NCBI RefSeq assembly: GCF_011745365.1
Contig: NW_024468909.1
Coordinates: 4,278,001 to 4,342,000 of the forward strand
Length of the DNA stretch: 64,000 nt
Reading direction: 5' to 3'
From: Cryphonectria parasitica EP155
Lineage: Eukaryota; Ascomycota; Sordariomycetes; Diaporthales; Cryphonectriaceae
A program made the translations under genes and the position numbers. How positions within the stretch are numbered: the stretch's first letter is position 1; the number at the start of each line of letters is the position of its first letter. A model generated the notes under the pieces. That model did not search any database. It was not told where the DNA came from and saw nothing but the letters and a program-made list of their open reading frames with translations. Shown here piece after piece: positions 20,048 through 32,140 of this stretch.

Positions 20048-22924
20048 TCAACGACGACGCATGCTTCGACCACCCGCATTCCTGCCAGACGCTGCAGTTG
20101 TCTGCTCAAACCTCATAGCGTCCATGAAGATCCCGCCCTCAGCAGCCGGCTTTGTTTCACCAGCATCAGGGCTGCCTCGTTGCCCGAGCATCCTGCTCAT
20201 GAGCCGCTGCTTGTTCCGCGTCGCCTCTGGGTCGTCGTACTGGAGCTGCGTGGCCGTGGGCCCAGCAGCTGCCGGCTCCTCCTCGCCAGGCGAGTCGTCC
20301 TCGTGAAGCACTACAGAGTGGGTGCGCCCCATGGGCCCGCGGGCGCCGGTCGACGACCCCTCGCTACCGTTGGATACGACAGAGGCGTTGCTGATCACAC
20401 GGCCGATGATTTTGCGCCTACGCCTGGCCGGTAGGGGTGCGGCAGCAGCAGACTCGGCGCTGATGCTTTGAACACTTCCCTCGAGGCTACTGCCGCCAGC
20501 ATTGGTAGCAGTGCCCGCTAAGAGGGAGGTGAGTCTGTTCGAGAGGGCCTGGTGCTCGGCTGCGGCCTTTTCAGCCTTCTCTTGCTCAATACGGCATTTC
20601 CCAACCTCGACTGACTTTTGGACCGTCGTATACTCAGAGGCAGTACCCTCGGTATCGCCATAGGGAGTGTCCAACTCATCATCGTCACCGGCTTCGGAGT
20701 CGCACACCTCGCTGCGGATGCGTGCGAGTGGCTTGCGGGAGGGTTGTGAAGGAGGCCGCTCCCTGATAGAGTTCTTGTTGAGGTCATTTGCGGATTTCTC
20801 CACCAGGGCGTGAGATCCGCGCCTCGATTCAGGTAGCGGCGGCAGATGCTGAGTATCCATGTCCTCCTCAGGCTGGTGCGTTGGGGCTGTCTCGAATTCG
20901 GAGGTGAGATTCGAGTTCTTGACCAAATTGTCTGCATGAGACCCAGGACGAGGAGGCTCCGTGGCCACAAGCGGTGTGGTATCGAAGGCTGACATGTCCG
21001 GACCAGCCAATGTGTTTCGTGCCAGAGAAACGGTGCGTGATGTCAGGGGCTGAGAAGTGTTTTTCTTTGGCATATCCGAGACCGACTTTGACCTGTTGAA
21101 AGGCTTAGATAACCGACTTCTGTCAGTTGCTCTAGACTTCAGCTCTGGGAACAAGTAGTCATCTGTTGCCAGCTTTTGGCCCCGTGTTATACAATCCCAC
21201 AGCCACTCCGCTTTGACGATAGACACCCCCCACGAGAGGGCTAGCTGGAGCTTCTGTCTCCTCGCGCCGGCCAAGGAAGTGCAGACCAGCACAGAACATT
21301 GCGCAGTGAAGCGCTCCTCATACCGCGCTCCTAGCTGACGAACCACCTTCTCTACCTGGTTGAGCTCGATGTCCAGAAAGCCGCTGGTGGCTATTGAGAG
21401 CTGGTCAAAGCCGCCGAGGGGAAAGACGGGAAACGGCCTGCCAATGACATGTGCCCGTGGGTCTGGCAAGGTCGTACCCTTTTTATAGACGCATTTCTCG
21501 ATGAAGAACTCAGTGATGACGTCTACTCCATCCAACAGCGGTGGGTGAGTCTTGGGGTCAGACTGCTGCGGCACGACAACAAAGCAGCGCCGCACACCCT
21601 TGACCGGTCGTAGCTCGCCTAGAGATGCCACAACCTCGCCCCCTCGCGAAGTGATGAAGGGAACGATGACGTCGACGTGTGCCGGAGGGAACTCGTAGAT
21701 GTAGAAGGAACAAGAAGCAAAGACGTCATCCACCCCTTCATCCACTCCTCCAATAGAGTCCTTGACCACGCCAGCACGCGAGATCGACGCACTGGGCTGT
21801 CGCAACATGGAGTCGCCGGGGAGAGGTTGGGTTGGCACTTCGGCTGGGAGCGAGGCCGCAGACTGGTCGAGGGAGGGCTGTTGGCCGAGAATCTCCCCCC
21901 ACATGTTGTCCCTCTGGCTGTTCAGTTTCATGCTGGCAGTCTTCCTCAACTTCCGCCTGCCACCGCCTTCCTGCCCCTCGGCGGCCTCTCGCAGACGCTT
22001 GCCCAGCGACTTTCGACGGACATCCCGCTTGACCCATGCGCCCTTGCCAATTTCTTCTTCGGGCAGATGAGGATCGTAACATGCCTCGTCGAGAATCATG
22101 CCGCGCTCGATGCTGTCCTCGACCCATTTCTTGGTGACGATATGTTGGCCCCACCTCCTGGCAGCAGAGTATTTCTTTCCCGTCGGTTCGCGTACGATAA
22201 GGTGGGTGCAGGACTTGTCAAGGTTGCCCGTATATTTACCGCCGTTGGCCTTGATCTTGGCAATAATCTCGGAGCGTTCTTCTGCAAAGCGGGTGGGTGT
22301 GTACGTCAGTCTACAAGTTCCTCATTTTCCATACGTGCGGAAGAAAAAGAAAAAGGGAAAAAGAGGAATAAGACATACCCTCCAACAAGCCACTGACACA
22401 GCATTTGAGCTTGTTGCCCGGACCATCCTCGTCATCAGCGTCCTGGGGGATCTCGCCTCGGGTCTCGAACGTCTTGAGGGCCCATTGGTTCTCCAGCGCT
22501 TTGAACTCGATGGGGTCATCCCTCACCCAGAGATTCCGCACGGCATCGATCCAGCCTATGGCCATTGGCCTGATATCGGGTCGCTGCTTGGCGACATGTC
22601 GGTACTTGGTCGTCTCGTACTCGCCAACGACGAGGTGTGTGGTTTTGGGGGTCAGATCGTATTCGTGGCGGCCTCCGAGCTCTGCGACCTTGTTGCCCAG
22701 GTCGGTCTGGACCGTGCGAGAGTTAGCACCTGGCAACTTGAAGGTCTGGTAGGAGGGAAATCTCGACACAGGAGCCAGCGTGATGTTTTGGGGCGGGTCT
22801 TCGCATCACTTACACGCTCATGAGCGGGAATGCTGGTGCAGCATACCACAATGCCTTGTAATGGCTTGGACGGGTCGAAGAATTCGGCAAAGTCGAGGTC
22901 TGAGGAGGGTGGTGGGGACTCCAT
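20048..22924 (-). CDS. dpb11: Dpb11/Rad4(Cut5)/TopBP1-type four-BRCT replication and checkpoint protein
   Basis: Three exons on the minus strand, 22924-22814, 22706-22379 and 22281-20048, give 890 residues. Dpb11/Rad4 bridges phosphorylated Sld2/Sld3-type factors at replication initiation and activates the Mec1/ATR checkpoint; that is family knowledge. Four BRCT modules can be seen: about 22-105 (VVCCTSIP, THLVVG, IGWIDAV), about 130-210 (CCVSGLLE, THLIV, WVEDSIERG), about 335-415 and about 440-520 (LVCTSL, EWLWDCI). The C-terminus is disordered, with a conserved-looking QYDDPEATRNKQRLMSRM motif. Intron 1 (107 nt, GTAAGT) is best ended at the AG at 22707-22708, after a GCTAAC branch site. An AG 39 nt upstream also keeps frame but would insert 13 residues into BRCT1. 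Intron 2 is 97 nt (GTATGT...TTTGCAG). The ATG at 22924 has a GCCATGGAG context. Confidence 0.88.
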
Positions 22925-23576
22925 GGCTTCCTCATGGCCTGTGGTGCACCCTCTCGGGTATGTGAGGAGAGGAAGGAGGAGAGAGCACAGTCCAGGCTCG
23001 AATCGAGAGTCGAGGGAGGTCGGAGAGTCGGGGGTTGTTGTTGTCTTTGTTTTGGTCTGATAACTCAATTGCAGTGTAGTGGAGGGGCGGGCGCTTTCAC
23101 AGGCTTAGGCGCGTCTGACTACTATTATGGTACAGTGTAGGCCCCACCCACGTAACCCGTACCGCGTCTTAGGCGGTCACCCGTCCACTAAAAGATGTGC
23201 AGGCATCAGCAACAGCAGAGAGTGATAGCACACAGCTGCTCCATTGCCAAAGACCTCAATCTTGAGATTTCGATGCTTGCAAGCAAGGCCGTAGGAAGTT
23301 GATCAATCTATCACAGACCAGACTATTCCAAACTATTAGCACAAGGTAAATGATTGATCTCAAGTAACAAGATTTCAGATGTACGCGCTGAAATCTTGTT
23401 ACTTGAGAAGGTATGCTGCCATTCCACATCTATCCAGTTTCTTACCTCTCTATCTCTTCTCCTGCACATCTTGTCAAGGAAATTGGCACATGGCCTCACA
23501 ATCAACGTGAGACTGTCCTTCTGATTCTATTGCCGCTCTATCCTGTCTGCCAGGCCGCACGGCCCCATCGCTCGCA
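22925..23576. other. Tandem intergenic region between nudix gene and dpb11
   Basis: It separates two minus-strand genes, so it holds the nudix 3' flank and the dpb11 promoter. Its notable element is the perfect inverted repeat at 23358-23408, listed separately. I see no open frame that looks coding. Confidence 0.5.
23358..23408. repeat. Perfect 21-bp inverted repeat with 9-nt loop
   Basis: The left arm at 23358-23378 (beginning TCTCAAGTAACAAGAT) is the exact reverse complement of the right arm at 23388-23408 (ending ATCTTGTTACTTGAGA). The spacer is ATGTACGCG. A transcript of either strand would form a 21-bp hairpin with no mismatch. No flanking target-site duplication is evident, so a simple insertion origin is not supported by the immediate ends. 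Confidence 0.9.
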
Positions 23577-24218
23577 TCATGAACGCTTGACGCTCTTGCG
23601 CCATTCGAACGCTCTCAACACGGCAGCCTCCTGCGCAGGCGTTGTGAAATCAATCTCGACCACACTATCCTCCTCCTTTCCCCCAGGCGCGCCGCCTTTC
23701 CTTTTCACCCGCCTCGCACGACACTCTTCCTCCGTGGCCCAGACATAATCCACATGCTCTTTCGGATCTAGCCGGACGGGGTCTCTATGCGACTCTAGCT
23801 GAGCCGCAAAGGTAAACTTGATAATCGTCTTTCCCCTGGTGGTACGAAATATGTAGCCCCCGTCCAGCTCGTCATCCGCCCCTCCCTCATGGGCTATCAG
23901 AGCGTCCATGCGGCCCACAATCAAGCCCGTCTCCTCGCCGACCTCCCGAGATGCCCCGAGCATGGCGTCCTCTCCCTTGTTGACGGCTCCGCCAGGCACT
24001 TCCCACTTGAGCGGCATGGAATCCGTCGGAGCCCGCTGGATGAGGAGGACCTGCGGCACGGGTTCGAGGGGCCTGAAGATGACAGCACCGCTGGCCAGAC
24101 CATCCAGTGGTATGGTCGTCTTGTCCTGCAGCGTACGGAGGAGGCTCTCCCTGTCGAGCTCGAATTTGGCGAGGGAGCGGTCGAATGAGAACCGCATGTG
24201 GAAAGCGATTGTCGGCAT
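23577..24218 (-). CDS. Nudix hydrolase domain protein
   Basis: This is an intronless gene of 213 codons. Nudix enzymes hydrolyse nucleoside diphosphates linked to another moiety, using a divalent metal bound by the Nudix box. The box is complete: G77, five residues, E83, seven residues, then REVGEETGL (91-99), matching GX5EX7REUXEEXGU. A preceding WEVPGG motif (72-77) and an N-terminal AVIFRP strand complete the fold start. No targeting signal is obvious, so a cytosolic or nuclear location is assumed. The substrate cannot be read from sequence; a hydrolase of nucleotide sugars, dinucleoside polyphosphates or damaged nucleotides is possible. The ATG at 24218 is the only reasonable start. The C-terminus is basic (RAFEWRKSVKRS). 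Confidence 0.88.
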   Translation of the reverse strand: MPTIAFHMRFSFDRSLAKFELDRESLLRTLQDKTTIPLDGLASGAVIFRPLEPVPQVLLIQRAPTDSMPLKWEVPGGAVNKGEDAMLGASREVGEETGLIVGRMDALIAHEGGADDELDGGYIFRTTRGKTIIKFTFAAQLESHRDPVRLDPKEHVDYVWATEEECRARRVKRKGGAPGGKEEDSVVEIDFTTPAQEAAVLRAFEWRKSVKRS

Positions 24219-25287
24219 TTTATTTTGACTTTCTCAAGAAGGGAATACTCAGAGGGTGCAGTTCTAACGGCTCGACCTGAACTTAGAATTGTAGTAGCTG
24301 GCACGGAGGTGTTGAACTGCCGAGACTTGGTGTTCCAAGTTATGCAAGTCAATAAGTACTGACTCTGGCATACTAATAAAACAATCCTTAGGCTTGAATC
24401 GTTCGCGCCTATCTAAGTAACTACATGTCCAGGCACTTAGGGTCTTGTAGGCCTACTCTGACATTCCAAGCTAGAAGGTGTGCGAGGGCCAGTGAGCCAC
24501 TGGCCGAGGGCCGTGCAAGGCCCGCCAGTCAGCCAGCCAAGAGCTCGGCCTGTTGATAGCCTCAGATAGTTCGGCCTCATGACTTTTCCTCTTTCCTCTT
24601 TCTCTGTTCAGCGCACAGCAATATGAGCCTTTTGCCCTCGCATAAAAGGTGTTTTAACACTTGCAAGTAAGGCACCTCCTGGCTTGTATACATATATATG
24701 TTCTATAACTAAGTAGAAAAATACAAAACCCTTCCAATGCTATGTGCTAGAATTCGCTGCTATTCATCAGTTACTCAGCCAAGTGCTTACTGGATCCTCA
24801 AATGTAAATACAACAACAATCTAAGACAAATATAAAGAGAGTCACACTGATTGACTCATTGTTTGACAATTATCAGATGCTGAAGAGATATTGAATTACA
24901 TTCATTGTTCCTTGATGAAGAGTCTGTAGCCACTTTATTTAGTGGGGCCAGCACTTGCTTGGACCAACATTACTACATGTACAAATTCAGGGATTGAGGT
25001 GGTTTGCGGTAGATTCACACTACTCTGCTTGTGAGTCCTCTATTATTGGGTATCTAACAAAGATAAATGTAGAGAAGAGTAAAAAGGCACCGTGATTACT
25101 TTTTCATGCTTGGACAATGGGTGAGCAGCCTCAGAATCCCATCTCCAAAGCTCATTTTTTTTCTCTCACTTATATATCTAACAAATAATAGGTCCCTCTG
25201 TCAAAATGAGGGAAACTCCGCTCTTTATGCATCTATATCCAACTCCAAAACAATGCTTAGGCAACCAGTTCCTCCTGACCACCGTGG
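24219..25287. other. AT-rich intergenic region
   Basis: Much of 24350-25200 is AT-rich with few open frames, unlike the GC-rich coding DNA to the left. It marks the left edge of a gene-poor section that runs to about 38.9 kb. A short perfect inverted repeat lies at 24487-24505. I see no gene. The base composition would fit old, mutated repeat DNA, but no element can be recognised. Confidence 0.45.
24487..24505. repeat. 8-bp perfect inverted repeat with 3-nt loop
   Basis: GGCCAGTG is followed by AGC and then CACTGGCC. It is a GC-rich hairpin in an otherwise AT-rich region. Confidence 0.7.
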
Positions 25288-26953
25288 TCATATCAGCGCC
25301 AGCGTCACCATCACGGCCACGACGAGCGCGGCAGTGGAACACTGCCCCGAAGCAATGGAGCTGATGCCTGCTGAGGCTGACGAGCCCGCTCCTGTGGCCG
25401 TCCCTGTTGCTGTCGCTGTCGATGTCGCGGCTGCAGGGATGCCAGTGACGACAACGGTCCCTGTGCCGGTGGACGACGACGACCCAGCAGCCTTGCCCGT
25501 CGATGTGGCAGCCGAACCGGACATACCCATGTTCATCTTGGCCGTGGACGCTGTGCACTTGCCCTGGAGACCGACAAAGTCAGATGCATTGGCCACGGCG
25601 GCAGGAGTGGAGCCACAGTTTTGGTACTGCTGGAGGTGGATCTGGTTGTTGTCGAGGTCGAACACGGCTGGATGGATACATGCATGGTCAGTAAAAGCCG
25701 CATAAGCCAAAAAGTAACCCAAAGGAGAAAGAGAAAGACGGCAAATAAAAAAAGAAACTAACCATAGGCATTGCGTAAAAATGTATCACCTAGCAGGGTG
25801 AACGAGTCACTGGCTGTGATGCCCAGCACGCAGGTAGTCGTAGATCCACTGGTCGTCTGCCGGATGAACTCGTTGTAGGGGACCGCCACGGTGACGCCGT
25901 CGAAGGCAAAGTTCACAGTGCCATCGATATCAACCAGACTGCAGTCCACAGTGTAATACCCATCCGAGTCGGCCTCAGACGCTCCAAAGTCTTTTCCTAT
26001 GGCGTTGGCAATGTCCGAGGGAAGAAGGGTGAGAGTGGCGCCGGTATCAAAGAAAACGTCGATCGAAGTATTAGCATAGGTCTTGACCACGCCGTTGGGA
26101 GGCGTCAGGCTCATGTTGTTCATCGAGACCCAGTACCGCGGGACGCCGTCGGGAGAGTCAGCGGCCGGGATGATAGGCAGCGTGGCCAGCGTTCCGGCAA
26201 ACTTGGACGTGTCGATGCCGCCGAACACGATGGCACCCTCCTGCTCCGTCTTGCTTCCCAATCCCACGCTGAAGGCCTTCACGCTGGTCTGGTTCTGCAG
26301 CGACAGCTGGTCGACAAAGTTGGGGTATGTCGTCGTCTTGCCCATGCCATATCCGATGCCCAGGATGCCCGAGAACTCCTCGGTAGATGAGGTCGCGACG
26401 CCGAATTGTACATTGGTCATGGGCTCGGCCGCACCGGGCAGGGAGATGGAATCCTCGACATAGGTGATGTTGGCAGATCCAAGTCCGTAGGCCAAAGTCT
26501 TTCCGGTGGTCAAGGCTTTGACTGTCGATGATTCGGATTCGTTGTAGAAGCCAGTGGCCTGACAGAAGGTGGCGTCCGAGGAACTCAGGCTGGAACATGT
26601 GGGATTCACCCACAGCTCGAAGGAACCCGTATCCAGCTGAACGTATACCTGCTGCGCCGGTGTGCCGATGTTCACTACACCGTTTTGTGAGTTCGTTATG
26701 CCTTTCAAACCTCAAGGGTAAAATATTAGTAGTAGTAGTCAAATTGCTTACGCTGAGCATAGTATGCTATATCAGAACGATTGGCCAGCTGCACATCGAT
26801 GGCTCGTTTTGAGAATACATTTCTGTTGGTCGAGTGTACGACATGCATATGAAAGCATGGCTCATCCTCATCACATTGAGCAGATGTGCCAGGGAGGAAG
26901 CTGATTGCCAAGAGCAACAGCTGGAGGAGGTGATTATATGCCATAGAAGGCAT
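25288..26953 (-). CDS. Secreted pepsin-like aspartic protease, probably GPI-anchored (yapsin-like)
   Basis: Three exons on the minus strand, 26953-26752, 26701-25763 and 25667-25288, give 506 residues. The introns are 50 nt (GTAAGC, CTAAT branch) and 95 nt (GTTAGT). Family A1 proteases cleave peptide bonds with two aspartates. Both are present: D91 in DTGSFELW and D286 in DTGATLTLLP. There is an N-terminal signal peptide (LLQLLLLAISFLPGTSAQ) and a propeptide with a Lys-Arg before the mature part. The C-terminus is a Ser/Thr/Ala/Gly-rich stalk ending in a hydrophobic segment (STAALVVAVMVTLALI) without a basic tail, the usual layout of a GPI-anchor signal. It probably acts at the cell wall or plasma membrane. 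An ATG three codons later (26944) is an alternative start. It lies near the two xylanase genes, but I infer no shared regulation. Confidence 0.9.
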
Positions 26954-29900
26954 CAAAGGTGAACAGAGAGAAGAGCTACCTCGACAACGAAGGCATCGAG
27001 ACCGAATTTTGAGTAATTCAAGATTCCTTGGTTGACAAGTATGAAAGGGGAGAAGCGAGCAGTGAGAGAGAAACGTTGACCACGGTGACGACGACAAGAG
27101 CTGCTCCCATCAAGGGGCTGAAAGAATGGAACCTGTCCTCAAAAGAGAATGAAAAGGAAAGGAAAAGAAAAATCCAAAATCCAAAAGGACTTTGGTCTCC
27201 CGGCGTGTTGGTGTCGTGCCCCGAGCTGCTCAAGTGGGCCTGCAGAACGTCTGCTACCGGTTGAATCAATAACCACAGCCAAATAGGAAATCAAGAAGAG
27301 AAAGAAGGCAGTGAGAGCACCGGAGTCTGACCGTCGAAGAGAGTGTATGTACAGATTTCCAAGTAAACTGATGTGTCAACGAGAGAGAAATGAATGAATG
27401 ACCAGCCCCGTATTTCCAGGCGAAAAGAGTGACGGACGTTGACAACAAACAGAAAATAAGCTTGCAAGGAAGCCTTCAGGTCGAGATGAAATCAGACGAC
27501 GTTGAGACTCAGAAGCCAGCCACAACAGTCAGAAGCATGCCCGTGCGAGAAAGCAGAGAGAAAAAGAGCACAGTACCGCAGCAAATCAACAAGGCACAAA
27601 TTTTGTCAAGCAATACTACTGGTACTCTTGAGGCCCGCATATGAGTGGGGTCTTCTCTTACAAAAGCGCTTGGCTCTCGGCGACAATATAACAGGGGATG
27701 AACGGGGGGCCATGCCAACCCCCCTTAACGTCTCAGAATCTCAACATCCCGGCCTGGAGGAGGAGTCTGGGGCCTCGAAAAGTAGAGGGCCAAGGCGAAG
27801 CGCAACGAAGCGCGCCTTGGATAAGTGAAGGGAGCCCCCCCCCCCCTTTTTCTTTTCTAGTCAACCCCCTCTTTATTCATGGACAGAGGTAACCCCTATC
27901 AACCATCTACTATGGCGGTTCAAGCGCCAGGGCTTGGCATATCGGATCTGCTTTTAGAAGCCGATCACAAGAGATAACTCAGGACTACCGTCAAGACTTG
28001 CCACGGCTTGGCTTGGTTTCCTCGCAGTCACGAGGTCCTGGCTCGCGTCTCCGAGAAATGTGACAGCCAAGGATCGCACGAGATCTCCTTGAAGATCCCC
28101 AAAGTGTCGCGTGCCAGGCTTGCCAGGATAAAAGCCCATGCTTTTTTTTTCTCTTCTTTTGGGAGCTCCACGTCCTGGGGCCAGAACGCCTCAGCGCCAA
28201 AAGAGATCTCGGCTACAGCAGTGGCCAAGGAAAATAAACTGCTCGGTCTCAGCCGAGGTTTCGGGATGACAGGGGTGTCAACAGATCCGCATTTTGTGGC
28301 TTGATCTTTATGCTTCCAACAACAACCAAGGCATGATGACCCAAGTCTTCACGATGAACACGGTTCGGATTGTCATGATTAACAATTCAAACCAATCACA
28401 GGATTGCGCTCTTGACCTCCAAGTATACTTAATAGATGTTTGTGACTTTATGGCATACTCTTAAAAGCGCAATGCCGTCCCTCATCTGTAATCAAATTAG
28501 GTAGCCTTGATATATCAATTTCACTGCATATGATTCGACACTGCTGTTAATGAATGAGACAAACCACTTGCCAGAAATGTGCCAATTCTGATGAGTAAGA
28601 ACACAACATTATCAATCCACGGAGATGATTGAAATTGGACAATGATACATGATTGTCCACAGTCATCATCTTAATGTGATATAATGACAGTGCAATAGAA
28701 TACAATAGTCAGCGATTTTACCTTACCTGGTTGCTAGGCTTGGTGCGGACAATGAAGACTCGGTCAAAAGGCTGTCTACGTTGAGCGACAAGCAGAACAT
28801 AGAGGCAATAGTCACAAAGAGCAAAACCTGTCTTACGTATAGACCCAACATTAACCTAGTAGTGAGATGATATTAGTCCAAGCTTGACTGCCTAGCTGAT
28901 AGTAAGTCATTTTTCTTAAGTAACTGTTTTTGGACAGATTTAGACTGCACGGAAAAATACCGCATAGCTAGTGTTCTCCGGGCTCATATATGCTTGTTTG
29001 GTGTTGACAAAGTCTTTCAGTCTTCTTAACACTGTCATCCTCACAGCTCTTGGGGTTTTAAACTTTTTCAATAATGCAAGTTGTCTTTACATATTACTAC
29101 TTTACTTTGGAAAGTTTTCTGAGGAAGCACGTGACGCACTGGTTTTGAAATTTCCTTGTCTTTGTGACCAACAAGCTGGAGAAAGTTTCTCATCCATTTC
29201 TCTTCTGGCGTTTTGCTGGAATCTTTTCAGTGCTCGAGAGGTGACCTGCTTCGTCTGAACACCCGCTTCCCACCGATAGCTCTACGCCAGCTGATTATGG
29301 GATGGCGTTCAAAAGAGCACCTACATATGACGACTATGACGCATGTTCGGATGAAAAGCCACAACAGTATGCAGAGTCCTTTCGGTGAGAATGTAAGATG
29401 GAAGCGACTTCCATATTGAGGCCATCGACGATGTTCTCCGCGATACCGTCGGTAGAAGGGAGCAATACAACAGCCACACTGGACCTATCAAAGAGTCCGT
29501 ACGGCAACAATCCCCCGGAAACGGCAATTTTTGGCCATGCCTTCACTCCGCTGCTGCGCGCAAAGGGTATCGCGCTGTTTCTGAATGCCAGTGGCTCAAT
29601 TGCACCTGCAGGAGGATGCGGCTCCCGCGGAGGGAGGGTGTGACCCAAAATACGTATTAGGTAGCGAGCCGCGGTATCTGCCGTGTGCGAGATACTCGGG
29701 ATCCTGGTTTTGTTGTTGCAGCAGGGGTCCAAGCTTGAGAAATCACTCGCGAGGTGCTGAACGATGACGTGTAGGAGAGCCAGACTTGTTACGAGGTAAT
29801 ATACGGTCCCTCCCCTCCGTCCGGCCCTAGGAACCAAGTACAACCTGGTTCCCTTTCTTCTTTTGATTCGAGAAAATTCAGAGCCCGATCTTAAGGCGAA

Positions 29901-30042
29901 CGATTGTATAACATACATAGCAAGGCGGGGGCGGAGAAGCCTCACAAAGATGGAAAAGATGGGATTAAGCACTTGCTTTATGCATTGTAGATGATGAGGC
30001 TACCCCGGACTCAGTACCACCTGATCACACCTTATTCTCCTG

Positions 30043-30049
30043 TTTAGCC
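30043..30049 (-). promoter_or_regulatory. Candidate XlnR/Xyr1 site upstream of GH11 xylanase
   Basis: The minus strand reads GGCTAAA, the published consensus for the fungal xylanase activator XlnR/Xyr1. It lies about 470 nt upstream of the GH11 ATG. A 7-bp match can occur by chance, so only the location makes it worth noting. Confidence 0.4.
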
Positions 30050-30360
30050 TAAACGACGTGGTATTTACTGCAGCGAATCGCAGATTGACCCCATCACACG
30101 AAAATAAAGAACAAGAAAACGAGGTAGAGAATGTGGTTGACCACACAGTTTTGAACGCACTAACTCCAAGAAGATCGTCGAGCCATCCGGAGATGGATCG
30201 TCCGCTGTCACCTTGAACCAAGTGCACGAACAAGCAATACTCGGTTCAGAAAATCGCCCTCGAACCTTGCGCCATGAAATGTGACACGATGGGAAATGTT
30301 CCGAAGAGACGGGAGTGCTTAGCAGCAACCATACAAAATACGTGTATGGGACTTAATTAA

Positions 30361-30367
30361 TATATAA
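30361..30367 (+). promoter_or_regulatory. TATA box of GH11 xylanase gene
   Basis: TATATAA occurs 150-156 nt before the GH11 start codon, a position compatible with a leader of roughly 110-125 nt. Highly inducible fungal genes often have such an element. Confidence 0.45.
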
Positions 30368-30516
30368 GGCTGACTCCAATCCCGAGCACATTGGACGCAG
30401 GGATGCAATGCAGAACACTCACACGGCCGCCTGCTTAGCTCCCTGCATCTGCAAGTCTATATTGATTCATAACTAGCACTAGGAAAGACCAGGCAAATCA
30501 TCGGCACTGATTCATC

Positions 30517-31350
30517 ATGGTGTCCCTCAGAAGCATTGTCGTAGCCATTGCCGGCATTACGGCTGCGGTGGCGGCGCCTACGACGGACCTCGCCATCCGC
30601 GCCCGGGGTGAGCTTGCGAAGCGGCTGACCGTCACGACAAGTTCCACTGGTACTACAGGTGGATACTACTACTCGTGCTATATTGAGGAGAACACCGGGG
30701 CGACCATGACAATCGGCACTGGGACTTACTCTTTGAGTTGGGAGTCCTCATCTGTGGACGTTGTGGCTGGAGTCGGCTGGGCCACAGGCGCAGCACGGTG
30801 AGTTGGTCTTCCAGAAGTCTTGTAACTTTGTGCATCGATCACAGCTAAGTAATAATGTCTTGCTTTCGGTTAGAACAATCACGTACTCCGGCTCCATTGA
30901 CGCCACTGGTGACTCTCTGCTTGCGCTGTATGGGTGGACCACCTCGCCGCTCGTCGAATACTATGTCATTGAGACATATGGTACCTACAATCCCGGGTCT
31001 GGCGGCACCCTCAAGGGCACAGTGACATCTGATGGTGCGACCTACGACATTTACGAGGTCGTTCGTAGCAATGCCCCATCGATCGAGGGAACCCAGACCT
31101 TCAACCAGTATCTCTCGATCCGCACGAGCGAGCGCACCAGCGGAACAATCACATTCCAGAACCACATCACTGCCTGGGCGGAGCTTGGCCTGGTCAGTAC
31201 TTGAAGAGAGAGCCCTTCACACTCACACACAAAGAAGGAATATGCTGACTATTTGTACAGGACCTGGGTGCATATAACTATCAGATCATGGCTACTGAGG
31301 GATATGAGAGCGGCGGATCTTCTTCCATGACCATCGAAAGCAGCACTTGA
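30517..31350 (+). CDS. Secreted GH11 endo-1,4-beta-xylanase
   Basis: Three exons, 30517-30797, 30874-31192 and 31261-31350, give 229 residues. Introns are 76 nt (GTGAGT...TTAG) and 68 nt (GTCAGT...TACAG), both restoring the GH11 frame. GH11 enzymes cleave internal beta-1,4 bonds of xylan with a jelly-roll fold and two glutamates. The nucleophile is E122 in LVEYYVIE and the acid/base is E213 in ATEGYESGG; the conserved PSIEGTQTF thumb region is at 162-170. A signal peptide covers about residues 1-20 and a short propeptide ends at a Lys-Arg (35-36). There is no carbohydrate-binding module. The early beta-strands ([12 protein letters not shown]) differ from the common YYYSFWTD type. It is divergent from the protease gene and 2.3 kb from the GH10 gene. 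Confidence 0.93.
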
Positions 31351-31505
31351 ACTGTTTACGCTCACTTGGCTACTCGTTGAGCAATCTTAGGAGGTGTCAA
31401 GGACATTGTTGACCACGGCTAAAAGTTTGATTGGACTTCGCTTCCGGAATCGAATCCAAAATTGCGCACTTGTCTCGACGCTCTGTGTACATATCTTCAA
31501 GGCGA

Positions 31506-31554
31506 ATATATATCAATGCATATATATCAATGCACATATATATATATATATATA
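31506..31554 (+). repeat. Direct repeat and TA microsatellite
   Basis: The unit TATATATCAATGCA occurs twice in tandem and is followed by a run of alternating TA. It lies in the GH11 3' flank. Confidence 0.8.
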
Positions 31555-32140
31555 CACGTACATAATGCTTGTGTTTGGGACCAGGTTCTGTTTGAAATAT
31601 TCGGGATATATAACTACCAAGTTCAATTCATACTAGAAAGTGCGTAAATCTCGTCCAACACGAAATATAGTTTAAATAGTTAAGAGGAAGTCATGCCCAA
31701 GCGCGAATCAATCAGCGGCCCAGATGTGTACCGCAAGGTCAGTGGCGTCTATCCCAATTTAAGCGTGAGGGTCTCGGCCGGACAACATACTTACACAGCG
31801 CCGTGGACTTTTTATTAAATTTGGACTCGTTCGGATATTGTTTATTTGTTATATTTAACGCCAGAGAAAACAAGCGTGGCTATCTAATTTGAAGGCCTCG
31901 AGAAGGGTATGAGGCGCGCTGAGCTAGATTTGGCCAATCTCAACAACAGCCATCTGCCTATATTACAGCGACTCAAAGTCTATCAATAACAACAGCAGTG
32001 CCACTAAATCATATGTTAATTGTAACTAAGAAGAGAGCAGGAGGCTATGTCTTATTTATCCCATACTGGAGCTGGGTGTCGTGTTGCTAGCAGGCGCCTA
32101 TTCTGACTGCCAGAAGGCAGTTTTTCTTTCTTCTTTTTCT

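Larger units (their letters stand above)
26954..30516. other. Gene-poor interval between protease and GH11 xylanase
   Basis: These 3.6 kb hold no convincing gene. 28300-29100 is AT-rich. There is a 12-C run at 27835-27846. The right end is the GH11 promoter, with an XlnR-type site and a TATA box listed separately. The plus-strand frames at 29302-29385 and 29398-29640 look slightly coding-like but cannot be joined by acceptable splice sites. Confidence 0.45.

Noticed and set aside
22746..22813. Shorter intron 1 of dpb11 ending at CTACCAG
   Set aside because: It keeps frame but adds 13 residues inside BRCT1. The AG at 22707-22708 follows a good GCTAAC branch site and gives the expected BRCT sequence.
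29302..29660. Coding-like plus-strand pieces (28 codons, then 81 codons) and a long minus-strand frame
   Set aside because: The only join would need a 36-nt intron, too short for fungi, and no family is recognised. The opposite-strand frame is not coding-like either.
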